Below, in pieces: positions 26,147 through 35,158 of a stretch of DNA of 64,000 nucleotides. Under the pieces are notes generated by a model. It ran no database searches. It was not told the origin of the DNA and saw only the letters and a program-made list of their open reading frames with translations. The stretch lies in the NCBI GenBank assembly GCA_903870275.1, contig CAIQCK010000065.1:42042-106041 (forward strand), given 5' to 3'. Origin of the DNA: an uncultured bacterium (GTDB lineage: Bacteria; Verrucomicrobiota; Verrucomicrobiia; CAIQCK01). The translations under genes were made by a program, and so were the position numbers. Numbering within the stretch: position 1 is the first letter of the stretch; each line of letters opens with the position of its first letter.

Positions 26147-27111
26147 AATGTTATATTGGGTAACAACTGTTTCAATTTTCCATCAGGGAATAGCCATCGG
26201 TCGGAGGAGCGATGCTCCACCACAGCTTGGCAATTCATGAAGGCTGATGGAATTTCGTTTTTCCAATAAGCTCGCTCATTCCGAAGTATCAAAGGTAACA
26301 ACTTCCATAGGATTTCGTTTTCTCTGGCTGTGTAGTCATACACTGGGAGGTCGTGAATCCTCCAGTAATCAAATCCTGGCTTGGCCTTAAACTCTTGGTA
26401 AAGTTCTGTAAGAGAAGGGCTATCCCAATCGACACCCAGAACACGTCCCAACTCTTTGCAACGGTTGTAGTATAGGAGGTAGTCATATTTCTTAGGCACT
26501 TCGTCTGGATCTCCAACGAAGAACTCAGAGTTATCTACGAAAGTGTCATGGTTAAAGTTGTATCTCCTCCAGTTTCCCAGAAACCAATCGACCTCTGACA
26601 TGAATTCGGGGAAACGTTTCTCAAACAGATACTGGGCCTGACATGTTGCGTCGCCAATCTCGGTCCTCAATTCTGAAGATTCCTCAATGCGGAATCCAAA
26701 ATTGTCTTGGGCAAGGAACTTGTCATAGTGTGATCGGACTTGGGCTCTGACGTTGGAGAAATAAACCCTGCGTGAATTACAGTCGGCGATGAATAGAAAC
26801 ACTGGCACTGGTAAGCGCCACCAATAGTTCACCGTTGTCCCTTCCACCCCCGAGAAGGTGAAATGCTTCTTGCCGTCAACCTCTGTCTTGGACCACTCGA
26901 TGGCAACCGAGGTTCCTTTCAATTGTGCAAGGAAGACTTCTCCAATCATCTCGTTTCGTTCAGAAACAATTTCAACGTAACAGTCAACGCCGTAGTCCCG
27001 CTCGGTCATCTCCCGAAGAATCCAAGTAGATGGTGTCTTCGAAAGAAGAATTTTCCATGATTCACTCTCCGTAACGTGGGACTTTGCGCGGATGGGTAGA
27101 TGATGTTCCAT
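26143..27111 (-). CDS. DUF4365 protein (predicted PD-(D/E)xK-fold nuclease-like)
   Basis: A 322-residue protein. The N-terminal DUF4365 domain contains ERDYGVDCYVEIV (D43, E47) and GEVFLAQLKGTS (Q63, K65), the D...E...QxK layout of restriction-endonuclease-like folds. The C-terminal 150 residues are unassigned. The base composition is distinctly more AT-rich than its neighbours, suggesting separate acquisition. It lies between the relic of a helicase 3' end and the methylase, overlapping the methylase start, and may be the nuclease of this defence locus. Confidence 0.75.
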   Translation of the reverse strand: MEHHLPIRAKSHVTESESWKILLSKTPSTWILREMTERDYGVDCYVEIVSERNEMIGEVFLAQLKGTSVAIEWSKTEVDGKKHFTFSGVEGTTVNYWWRLPVPVFLFIADCNSRRVYFSNVRAQVRSHYDKFLAQDNFGFRIEESSELRTEIGDATCQAQYLFEKRFPEFMSEVDWFLGNWRRYNFNHDTFVDNSEFFVGDPDEVPKKYDYLLYYNRCKELGRVLGVDWDSPSLTELYQEFKAKPGFDYWRIHDLPVYDYTARENEILWKLLPLILRNERAYWKNEIPSAFMNCQAVVEHRSSDRWLFPDGKLKQLLPNITL

Positions 27112-27117
27112 TCTGGC

Positions 27118-27288
27118 TTAAAGGGTTTGCGTTTGGGTGTTCAGCAGGACGGCAACCTGTTCAATTACAGTAGACGAGATGTCATAGCACCGCTCCGCCA
27201 CGACAGGCTTCGCTGCGTGTTCAAGATATTTTGCCAGGTTCTGGATCATCAGCGGCATCGGATCGGGATTCTCCAACGGATTCCAGAC
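27118..27288 (-). pseudogene. Relic of a DUF3883 helicase C-terminus
   Basis: The frame reads WNPLENPDPMPLMIQN-LAKYLEHAAKPVVAERCYDIS, against WNPLENPDPMPLMIQN-PAKQLEHAARSVVAARYYDIP at the end of the intact helicase (29991-33539). The nucleotide copies are clearly diverged, so this is not a recent duplication. Upstream of the Trp the similarity stops abruptly and there is no start. It ends 6 bases before the DUF4365 start, indicating that a helicase gene once ended here, directly before DUF4365. Confidence 0.8.
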
Positions 27289-27332
27289 GCCGTTTTGGCC
27301 GTCATGTGACCGGAGTTTATCTTGATCGGCGT

Positions 27333-29015
27333 TCACGCCTCCTTGGGTGGCGGCAGTTTTGTGCCATCCCACAGTTCTCCCCGGTCAAGCATTGACAGCA
27401 TTTCCGCTATAGTTGCCAGGAACTCAGGCTGTGGCACCCATGAGTAGGTTGCAACTGAATAAATATCCTCAATGGTGCCAAGAAGCTCCGCGGCACTGCG
27501 AGCTTTCAAAAGGCATTCACGCGCCTTTGCACGGTTCCCTATCATGGCAAAAGCAATGTGCATTGCTTGGTAGCGGTTGGCTTGCATCGGCAGAGTAGCG
27601 TTCGGGGTACTGGTGGTTTCCTCGAACGATTCCACGATACTTTCCCATGCGCCAGGCTTGAGCAGTTGACCGGCACGTCGTTTTGCCTCGGTCACATTAA
27701 ATTCTGCGATAAGCCATTGAGACGGCATAACGTCTTCCGCATTCTCATCCTCATCTTTTTGTGATACATGGAAATAATAAACGCCGAAGGATTCAACCGC
27801 CGTTAGATATTGTCCGGCAGCCATCGCGGCGCAGCCGCGCTCATAATGTATGTCAGCAATTTGATCTTCAGACAGGCTATTGACCGCTGAAAGAGCCAGG
27901 TCGCAAACAACGATTACGTTGTCAAAGGTTTTACTATTCCTATAGTAAGATAGAAGCCATTGGAATGATTTCTTATGGGACGGGTCAAGCGTCAAAGCGC
28001 CAAGCGCTAGCGATTCTGCCGCCTGCCGGTCCCCTTTAGCCAATGTAATCTTAGACATTAAGAACAAACCATCAGCGCGGTCCGAAAACTCCGCACGCAA
28101 AACTGATTCGAGTCTGTCGAATTTGGTTTGGTCGCTAGAGGACACCGCTTCATCGACTTGTTCGCTCAAGAAATCCAACCCTTGACGATTAAATTCCACC
28201 AATGAGTCGAGCAAGTGTTCATAGTCGCGAACAATGGCAGCAGGATAAGGACCGTCTCTGAGCACAAACAACTCTTCGTGCAGAGCGGCCGATGAATAGT
28301 AGTGCAGGAGCGTCTTCACCTCGACCCCAAGCTCCTTGTGCGCTGCATCGAGTCGCTTCGTCAACAGCCCGCTTCTCTCGGCGGGAAGATTTGGTACTGG
28401 TGATGCAACGTAGTGGATTTGGGGAATCCGGTCGGGTTTGGCGTCGCGGATTGCCTTTGCCACTGCAGCAATCCCCTTCACGTTCTGTTCATTCAGACCG
28501 AACACCATCACCAAGAGGTCGGGCAGGTGCAGCGTGCATATTCCGCCGACATCGGTGAGTCCAGTGCGTGAATCAACCAAGACGTAATCGGGTTGGCAAT
28601 GGCGGGCTATGGCAGCTTTCCAGTTATCAACAAATGGCTCGCCCATGCCGCTATCGTATAATTGCGCCCAATCAATATTTGCACGGTCGCGGTTGTAGGT
28701 CTCATTCTTGCTTCCCGCCGGCATGATCCACAACTTGCCAGGCAGCGGGGTGGAAAAATCACATGTGTGGATGAAGCTCTCTAGAGCGGGCGCCTTTTGA
28801 GTGCGGTTGAACTCAGTGACGTATTCGACGACACCCGGCTTTCCAGCAACAGAGGCAAACTCATCGAAGCTGTCGAGACCGGGCGCTTCGAGGTCAAAAT
28901 CAATCAGGACAACTCTGCGCCCTCGCTTTACGAGAAGTGCGGCAATGTTTGCTAGGGCCAGCGACCGGCCAACACCGCCTTTATAGGAATAGAACGTGAT
29001 CCAAAAAGGTTTCAT
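27333..29015 (-). CDS. KGGVGR-variant ParA-like ATPase with TPR-like C-terminus
   Basis: A 560-residue protein starting MKPFWITFYSYKGGVGRS; ATG 29015 overlaps the stop of the upstream gene (ATGA). The KGGVGRS motif (residues 12-18) is a deviant Walker A of the SIMIBI/ParA class with R in place of the usual K. VVLIDFDLEAPGLDSFDEF and VLVDSRTGLTDVGG are the Walker A' and B regions. From about residue 300 on, the protein is made of helical TPR-like repeats. KGGVGR ATPases occur in poorly understood conflict loci; a sensor role is likely. It belongs to the cassette inserted in the helicase operon. Confidence 0.78.
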   Translation of the reverse strand: MKPFWITFYSYKGGVGRSLALANIAALLVKRGRRVVLIDFDLEAPGLDSFDEFASVAGKPGVVEYVTEFNRTQKAPALESFIHTCDFSTPLPGKLWIMPAGSKNETYNRDRANIDWAQLYDSGMGEPFVDNWKAAIARHCQPDYVLVDSRTGLTDVGGICTLHLPDLLVMVFGLNEQNVKGIAAVAKAIRDAKPDRIPQIHYVASPVPNLPAERSGLLTKRLDAAHKELGVEVKTLLHYYSSAALHEELFVLRDGPYPAAIVRDYEHLLDSLVEFNRQGLDFLSEQVDEAVSSSDQTKFDRLESVLRAEFSDRADGLFLMSKITLAKGDRQAAESLALGALTLDPSHKKSFQWLLSYYRNSKTFDNVIVVCDLALSAVNSLSEDQIADIHYERGCAAMAAGQYLTAVESFGVYYFHVSQKDEDENAEDVMPSQWLIAEFNVTEAKRRAGQLLKPGAWESIVESFEETTSTPNATLPMQANRYQAMHIAFAMIGNRAKARECLLKARSAAELLGTIEDIYSVATYSWVPQPEFLATIAEMLSMLDRGELWDGTKLPPPKEA

Positions 29016-29605
29016 TTCAAGGCAAAGGCGACGCGGCTGAGACCACGAGCCGGGTTTACGACGAACGTTCCGGTGGTGATGCGGCCACGTTGACCACCCC
29101 GCGTCTTCACCAAATCCGGGAACTGATCCTCGAAGGTCAAGGCGGACACAACCTGCGCCACTCGATTTGACCGCCGCCATCCCCGCTCACGCAGCCACTC
29201 TGAGGCTTCGGGAAACTGTGCAAGAACACGGATGTAATAGCACATTGAGCGGCTTGGAAATTGCGTCCCCTTTTCCCAACGATGGTATGTCTTTTCACCG
29301 AGGCCGAGGATTTCGCTCATCTGCGTCTGATCCACGCCAAGGTTCTCCCGGATTCGTTCGAGTTCATCAGGCGTGAGTTGTTCGGCTTTCTCGGCAATGA
29401 ACTCCTCCAAATAGCGCGATGTTTCCGCGGGAAAGAACCGTTCGCCACATTGGTCGCAACGCTCAACCCACACATCGGGAACATCTACTGCCGGCTCGTC
29501 CTGAGGATTGAACTCGTAGTTGGCGCAAACCAACTGGAGATGTCCCTTTGCACAGATTGGGCACATCTCGCCGTGTAAACTTTCTTTGGGTTTGGGCTGA
29601 CTCAT
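29012..29605 (-). CDS. YgiT/MqsA-type zinc-finger HTH protein
   Basis: A 197-residue protein with an N-terminal zinc-binding pair (C15-P-I-C18 and C50-D-Q-C53) and a following helix-turn-helix (DQTQMSEILGLGEKTYHRWEKG). This is the layout of YgiT/MqsA-type antitoxins, where the zinc domain binds the toxin and the HTH binds the operator. A further basic 70 residues extend the C-terminus beyond the usual size. It overlaps the genes on both sides by ATGA-type junctions. Confidence 0.78.
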   Translation of the reverse strand: MSQPKPKESLHGEMCPICAKGHLQLVCANYEFNPQDEPAVDVPDVWVERCDQCGERFFPAETSRYLEEFIAEKAEQLTPDELERIRENLGVDQTQMSEILGLGEKTYHRWEKGTQFPSRSMCYYIRVLAQFPEASEWLRERGWRRSNRVAQVVSALTFEDQFPDLVKTRGGQRGRITTGTFVVNPARGLSRVAFALK

Positions 29606-29976
29606 TGGGGTAGCCTTGTTTGGGTGGTGTGCTCGTGAGCGTACACAATGATGAAAACTGTCTTGGTGAGGATCATCTCGACATAAACATCCTTACCCTC
29701 GAAGATGGAGACGTTGGCATGAAGGTGATTTTCCAAATATTCACCGGGCCGTTTAAGGTCGGATTTCTGGAAAATCTTCCGGTTTTCTTCGATGTGTCTG
29801 CTAATGGCGTTTCGCAGCCCAGTCTCGCCAATCTTCCATAACTGAAGAACATGGTATTGGGCACTCTCTCCAAGGCGAACTTTATCCCACTCGCAAGCGC
29901 GTTTAATACGTTCAATTTGGCTTGCATCGGCTTCATGGAACGCCAAGTCGCCAAGTGATGATTGATACTCACACAT
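29602..29976 (-). CDS. Candidate MqsR-like toxin of the cassette
   Basis: About 124 residues from the ATG at 29976; an in-frame TTG at 29994 would overlap the helicase stop. It precedes the MqsA-like gene, the toxin-first order of mqsRA. The C-terminal beta-strand pattern DVYVEMILTKTVFIIVYAHEH resembles the end of MqsR/RelE-fold toxins, preceded by a helical, Lys/Arg-rich stretch. No catalytic residues can be fixed by eye, so the toxin call rests on position and fold-like pattern. It could also be a non-toxic partner. Confidence 0.45.
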   Translation of the reverse strand: MCEYQSSLGDLAFHEADASQIERIKRACEWDKVRLGESAQYHVLQLWKIGETGLRNAISRHIEENRKIFQKSDLKRPGEYLENHLHANVSIFEGKDVYVEMILTKTVFIIVYAHEHTTQTRLPQ

Positions 29977-29990
29977 ATTATCGGATGGCG

Positions 29991-32900
29991 TCAAGTGCGT
30001 TTTAGCACTTTTACGACACTTTCGATGGCATCTGCAGGAATATCGTAATACCTTGCAGCCACGACGGATCTGGCGGCGTGTTCAAGTTGTTTGGCCGGGT
30101 TCTGGATCATCAGGGGCATCGGGTCAGGATTCTCCAGCGGATTCCAGATGACATATAGCCAATACGAGTCGCCGAGTTGTTGGGCCTTGTTCCATTCGTT
30201 GATCGTGAGACGGATGGTCTGGCCGCGCTTGCGTCCCTTGACCTCGATGCGGCGGATACCGGTGACGGGGTCGCGGTAGCCGGTTTGTGGGTCGGCCGGC
30301 CCCATGCTTCGGATATCGAACCCGATCTTCTCGTGCCCCACCTTGGTACACTCCCAGCCACGGCCAGTCTCGTGGGCGATAACCACTGCTTCCGCTGCCA
30401 GTTCGATTTTGCGCTTGGTGGCCGGGTCAAGCTCTTCCAGATCGCCGTCCACGACGGCGGACGCATTTGCAACCTCGCTTGCCGGCACGACCAGCGCCGT
30501 GGCCAGATGACGCACCGGGCCATGTCGGGCAATGGCGAGCCGGTCAAGCCCGGTGAGGCGATCTGTATGGCTGCGCTGGAGATCGATGAGGTCGTTTTCG
30601 GCACGTTGCCGGGCCAAAGAAACCTCCGACTCGCCAAGCATTTCACGCTGACGAAGCGCCATGACGCGATCTTGTGCGACGCGCTGCCGGGCTTGGAATG
30701 ATTTCTCCAGGTATTCACGGCAGACAGTGACGAAGTGTTGGCGCTCCTCCTGACAACGCTGTCGGCGTTCAGTTTGGTGTGTGCCTTTCAGAAAATCTTC
30801 AACGGGCTTGATGTTGAATGACGGCAGCGAAGCCGGCGGGGTCGGATGCGCCGGCAGGTCCAAGAGGCTGTCAGCGGACACCGCCTCGAATCGCTGGGAC
30901 ATTTCAGCGGACAGTTCTTCTCGAACGGCGATGACTTCGGCAAATAGGTTCAGGGTTTCACCCTTGGAGTTCTGGCCACGGATACTGATCTCGAAAAAGT
31001 GCAGGCGATACGACGACTCGGCATTACGGTCCACGAAAACACCCGCTCCACCCAACGCCGGCAGGAGCTTTTCGTTGAGCCGCTCGTCCACGGCGGCATA
31101 CAGCGGATGCCCTGGGCCAACCAGTTCGGCGTTGCCGTGTTCCAGTTTCTCCAAATCGGCCTTGCGGAAGGTGAGCTTGAGATAGGCGGGTTCGGGTTTA
31201 CCGAGCCGAGCCACAGCGAGACGGTCGGAGCGCAGATCGGCCAGGACGTGTTCGACACGCCACAAACCATCGGCGCGAGGTTCGATTTTCAGACCGACCT
31301 GTTCGCTGGCCCTAATGAACTGGTCTTCGACATACTTGGGCATCAGCCGGCGTTCTTCCGCTTCGACGTTGGCAGTCTGAAACGAGGAGAAATCCACGTT
31401 GTCACGAGCGAGGGCGACACCGGTGGCCTTTTCGTATTGCAGCAACATCTGCGGATCAACGCGGGCGATGCGGTCGAGGTATTCTTCCAGCCGGCGCGGG
31501 TCGTTGGCTGCTTCACGGAGCATTTCGGGGAGATTGACCTCGTTGAGCGAGAGCACCTCGCCGATGACATCGAACACCCGGTCGGCCAAAACGACACGCA
31601 TCTGTTCGAGTTTTTCGAGAAGCCGCTGGAGGATGCGCCCCTCGATCACCGGTTGGCCATCCTCGGACTCCGACGCGACGAAGTTGAAGGCGTGGACATC
31701 CCGTTTCTGGCCGATACGGTGGATGCGCCCAAGACGTTGTTCCAACCGGGTCGGATTCCACGGCAGGTCGTAGTTGATCATCAACCGGCAGAACTGAAGA
31801 TTGATTCCCTCGCCAGCGGCTTCCGTCGCCACGCAAATCTGGCAGGACGTGCGGAATTGTTCCTGGGCGCGCTTCCGTTCGTGGGGATTCATGCCGCCGT
31901 GGATTTCGCAAACAGAAAAACCCCACTTCTCAAGGTGAAGTCGGAGATGGTTTAGCGTGTCGCGATGCTCGGTAAAGATGAGCAACCGGCCACGGGCATC
32001 CTGCAACTCGTTGAACTCGGCACGCGCCAGACACTCGCGCAGCGCAGTCAACTTGGAGTCACCGCCTTGGTCGGCCTTATCGCGCACCCGACGTGCTTGG
32101 CCCACCAACTCCTTGAGTACGGCAATCTCGTTGCGTAGCTGATCCAACTCGGCGGCAGTAGTGTATTCGTCCGCAAGTTGGTCGCGCTCCATCTCGTCGA
32201 GATCATCCTCGTCCTGCTCGGCATCGTCCACGAGGCGACCTTGAAGCTGAGCCAGCCGCCGGGCGCGTTGGGACGGCGGCAGCGACTCCAGTTCTTCGAG
32301 CAGTTTACCCTGCTTTTCCAAACGGCGTTTCAGCGATTCGTGGATTGCCATCGTGGAACTGGCAAGACGACGCTGCAAAACAGTCCGTGCAAGGGCCACA
32401 CTTGCTTTCCGGCGCCCGCTCGCCTGCGGCAGAAACTCGTTGATGTAGGCTGTGACGGTCTTGTAAAGCTCGTATTCCTCACCGTTCAGCTTGAACGCAA
32501 TACTGTGCGCGTGACGGTCAGGAAAAAGACGCTGTCCATTGACATCACGCAAGTCCTCCTTCAATCGCCGCAGCGCCCACGGGCAATCTGGCCCGAGTTG
32601 CAAAACTTCCCGGCGGATCTCCCCGGCTTTCGCCGCCATCCGATGCGGCTCTGGAAACAGGTCGGGGTCAATCAAACGAACGAAATGTGCGAATCGGTCG
32701 TCGTCGCCATGATGCGGCGTGGCCGTGAGCAGCAAAACGTGATCTGCCTGCGCGGTGAGTTGCTCCGCCAGCACATAACGTTTGGTTTTCTCGGCCTCGT
32801 CGCCGCGAGTGGAGGATTTCTTGGTGTAGGCGCTGCACTTGTGGGCTTCGTCAATGATGACCAAATCCCACTTCTGTTGCCAGACGCGTTCTCGCACCGC

Positions 32901-33539
32901 CTCCTGCTTGGCATAATCGAGTGAAGCGATGACTTGCGAGTTGCGCTGCCAGGGATTGGTGAGTTGTTGCTGGTCAACAGCGGAGAAAATGATGTCAAAT
33001 GTTTCGCCAAACCACCTCTGCAATTCGTCCTGCCACTGGATTGTCAGAGGCGACGGACAGAGGATGAGAATGCGGTCGATGGCCTCGCGGAGCTTCATCT
33101 CCTTGATGAGAAGGCCGGCCATGATGGTCTTGCCCGCGCCAGGGTCGTCGGCAAGCAAGAATCGTAAGCGTGGCTGCGGAAGCATTCTGAGGTAAACCGC
33201 CTCGATTTGATGCGGTAGCGTGCGGATGCCGGAGAGGCTCACGGCAAAATGTGGATCGTGGGCGTAAGCGAGGCGGATACGGGCGGACTCAACCAAGAGA
33301 CGGAGATGATCGGCGTTGACGGGGCGCGTCTTGGGATCAGTAATCGGCACCGCTCCCGCGAGTGTTGCTGCCTCCTCCGCGGAAATAATTGCTTCGTCCG
33401 GCGTGCCATCAGGCAACCGAACGCGACACTCGTAGCCTTTGCCCAACGGACGCACCGCTTGTAGAACAACGGGGACATCAAAATGCCCCGGCAGACGCAC
33501 CTGTTGGCCTATCGGAAGTGCTATCGGTTCAGTACCCAT
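29991..33539 (-). CDS. SNF2-like helicase with DUF3883 C-terminus (defence helicase)
   Basis: An 1182-residue SF2 helicase. Walker A is DDPGAGKTIMAGLLIKE (about 131-147), the DEAH box is VIIDEAHKCSA, motif III is LLLTATPHHGDD, and motifs V-VI are ATEAAGEGINLQFC and QRLGRIHRIGQKRD. A long coiled segment (about 400-480) interrupts the two RecA lobes. The C-terminal DUF3883 domain has GFDIRSMGPADPQTGYR and IEVKGRKRG, resembling a nuclease-fold E-x-K core. AAGGAG precedes the ATG. With DUF1156 and DUF499 partners this matches the helicase-methylase-ATPase (Hma) class of predicted anti-phage systems. Leads the operon. Confidence 0.88.
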   Translation of the reverse strand: MGTEPIALPIGQQVRLPGHFDVPVVLQAVRPLGKGYECRVRLPDGTPDEAIISAEEAATLAGAVPITDPKTRPVNADHLRLLVESARIRLAYAHDPHFAVSLSGIRTLPHQIEAVYLRMLPQPRLRFLLADDPGAGKTIMAGLLIKEMKLREAIDRILILCPSPLTIQWQDELQRWFGETFDIIFSAVDQQQLTNPWQRNSQVIASLDYAKQEAVRERVWQQKWDLVIIDEAHKCSAYTKKSSTRGDEAEKTKRYVLAEQLTAQADHVLLLTATPHHGDDDRFAHFVRLIDPDLFPEPHRMAAKAGEIRREVLQLGPDCPWALRRLKEDLRDVNGQRLFPDRHAHSIAFKLNGEEYELYKTVTAYINEFLPQASGRRKASVALARTVLQRRLASSTMAIHESLKRRLEKQGKLLEELESLPPSQRARRLAQLQGRLVDDAEQDEDDLDEMERDQLADEYTTAAELDQLRNEIAVLKELVGQARRVRDKADQGGDSKLTALRECLARAEFNELQDARGRLLIFTEHRDTLNHLRLHLEKWGFSVCEIHGGMNPHERKRAQEQFRTSCQICVATEAAGEGINLQFCRLMINYDLPWNPTRLEQRLGRIHRIGQKRDVHAFNFVASESEDGQPVIEGRILQRLLEKLEQMRVVLADRVFDVIGEVLSLNEVNLPEMLREAANDPRRLEEYLDRIARVDPQMLLQYEKATGVALARDNVDFSSFQTANVEAEERRLMPKYVEDQFIRASEQVGLKIEPRADGLWRVEHVLADLRSDRLAVARLGKPEPAYLKLTFRKADLEKLEHGNAELVGPGHPLYAAVDERLNEKLLPALGGAGVFVDRNAESSYRLHFFEISIRGQNSKGETLNLFAEVIAVREELSAEMSQRFEAVSADSLLDLPAHPTPPASLPSFNIKPVEDFLKGTHQTERRQRCQEERQHFVTVCREYLEKSFQARQRVAQDRVMALRQREMLGESEVSLARQRAENDLIDLQRSHTDRLTGLDRLAIARHGPVRHLATALVVPASEVANASAVVDGDLEELDPATKRKIELAAEAVVIAHETGRGWECTKVGHEKIGFDIRSMGPADPQTGYRDPVTGIRRIEVKGRKRGQTIRLTINEWNKAQQLGDSYWLYVIWNPLENPDPMPLMIQNPAKQLEHAARSVVAARYYDIPADAIESVVKVLKRT

Positions 33540-33580
33540 TCAACACGTTCTCCTTGGTCGGGTAGATTAGCGAACAACGC

Positions 33581-33721
33581 TCAGGACAGCAAGCCCGCCC
33601 TCAACAAACGAATGCACTCCGCCGCTGCTTCACTGGGAGCGATGTGCGGCCCGTGGCTGACCACATAGCCCATTTCTCCGAACGATGCCGGCGGGCGTCG
33701 GTGTCGCGAGCGCGGCTTCAT
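33581..33721 (-). CDS. Possible small protein upstream of the helicase gene
   Basis: A 46-codon ATG-to-TGA frame on the same strand as the helicase, ending 41 bases before it. The product is Arg-rich at the N-terminus, then GEMGYVVSHGPHIAPSEAAAE. No good Shine-Dalgarno is visible and no family is recognised. It could be a leader peptide or chance; listed because it occupies most of the divergent gap between the two island operons. Confidence 0.25.
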   Translation of the reverse strand: MKPRSRHRRPPASFGEMGYVVSHGPHIAPSEAAAECIRLLRAGLLS

Positions 33722-33795
33722 TTTGAACTCAGCAGGTGCTTTTCACTCCGTCGTGTGTTCACCATTCTGGAAACCAACCGACAAGGAACTACCGA

Positions 33796-34947
33796 ATGAA
33801 CGAAACGATTACAACAGTGACGCGCGAAGAACTTTATCAGCAAGTATGGGCCGCGCCAGCCGTGCAGTTGGCGAAGAAGTACGGAATTTCAAGCACTGCA
33901 CTGGCGAAGATTTGTAAAAAACTGAACGTGCCGCGGCCGGGTCGGGGGCATTGGAGGCGGGTTCAGTTGAGGCAGAAGATCGTGCCGCCGTCTTTGCCGG
34001 ATGCTGGCAAATGCCGGCGAGTTGAAACTGTCATCCGACCGGTCTCATCAAGGTTTCCCGTGCTTTCGCTGACTCCTGAAATGCAGTCGCGCATCGAGGC
34101 TGAGTCTCGGCCGGAAAACCACATACACGTTTCCGAATGTCTGCGAGACCCTCATCCACTGATCTGTCAGACCAAGTCGGTTATCGAAACCGCCGAAACC
34201 AGTTCTGGAGATGTTGTTTGGCCGCCGCCCAGTCGCCCTCGGCTCGACTTGGAGGTGTCTAAAGCGTTTTTGTCGCGGGCGCTGCGAATTATGGACGCGC
34301 TGCTGAAGGCGTTGGAACAACGAGGATTCACCATTGAACTCGCCAAGGACCAAAGCCTGGAGACACGTGTATTGGCGGACAGAGAGAAAATCTGCATCCG
34401 GCTTTGCGAGGTGGTGGATAGCATTGAACTACCGGCTGAGAAATGCTGGGGTCAAAAACGCAGAGGCCGTCTGTGTTTTCGGATTGTCGAGTATGATCCA
34501 AAAGGTGGACGAAAAACCTGGACCGACGGCAAACGCTACTGCTTGGAGGATTGCCTTAATGAAATCGTCATCGGCATCATGGCGAGCGCCGAAGCCAAAC
34601 GTCAGTGGCGATTGAAAAGGGAAGAGGAGGAACGCCAGTGGCGAGAGGAGCAGCGCCGTCGTCAGGAGGAGGAAAGGATTCGACAAGAAGAGGCGGCACA
34701 TCGGAAAGAACTCGAAAACCAAGCCGCATCATGGGCCAAGTGCGCCCAGATTCGCGCGTTTCTGGCAGCGTGCGAACAAGCCGTGACAGAACGAACCGGC
34801 TCTTTGACACCTGGAAGCCCGGTGGCTCAATGGCTTGCATGGGCCTACCGCCATGCGGATCGTTTCGACCCCTTCAAGAACGGTTATTTTCAACCGTTAC
34901 TGGAGCAATCTCCTCTGGCAAATGCGCCAGCAAAATCAAACGGCTAG
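33796..34947 (+). CDS. HTH-containing conserved hypothetical protein
   Basis: A 383-residue protein beginning MNETITTVTREELYQQVWAA at ATG 33796, with AAGGA upstream. The N-terminal motif (REELYxxVWxxPxxxLAKKYGISxxALAKxCKKLNVPxPxRGHW) is a helix-turn-helix seen at the start of many uncharacterised bacterial proteins. The middle is mixed alpha/beta and the last third is a strongly charged coiled coil rich in Glu/Arg (EEEERQWREEQRRRQEEERI). A DNA-binding regulator or sensor is plausible. It is divergent from the helicase operon and precedes the LIV operon by 211 bases. Confidence 0.65.
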   Translation: MNETITTVTREELYQQVWAAPAVQLAKKYGISSTALAKICKKLNVPRPGRGHWRRVQLRQKIVPPSLPDAGKCRRVETVIRPVSSRFPVLSLTPEMQSRIEAESRPENHIHVSECLRDPHPLICQTKSVIETAETSSGDVVWPPPSRPRLDLEVSKAFLSRALRIMDALLKALEQRGFTIELAKDQSLETRVLADREKICIRLCEVVDSIELPAEKCWGQKRRGRLCFRIVEYDPKGGRKTWTDGKRYCLEDCLNEIVIGIMASAEAKRQWRLKREEEERQWREEQRRRQEEERIRQEEAAHRKELENQAASWAKCAQIRAFLAACEQAVTERTGSLTPGSPVAQWLAWAYRHADRFDPFKNGYFQPLLEQSPLANAPAKSNG

Positions 34948-35158
34948 CCGGTTTTGAGACTCGCCTGAGAGGCCGAAACGGCCAGCGTGACGACCGCTGC
35001 CGATTGCACAACTCGCGGCAGAGAACCAAAACCCTAAGACACTGTGGAAAGCAGCCTGTCCAGCTTGGCGCGAACACACCGACCACAGCGCGCTTGCAAT
35101 TGCAGTTCCGCTGTGGGAAAAAACGGTGTATTAATTAACCTCAAAGGAGGTACACGCA

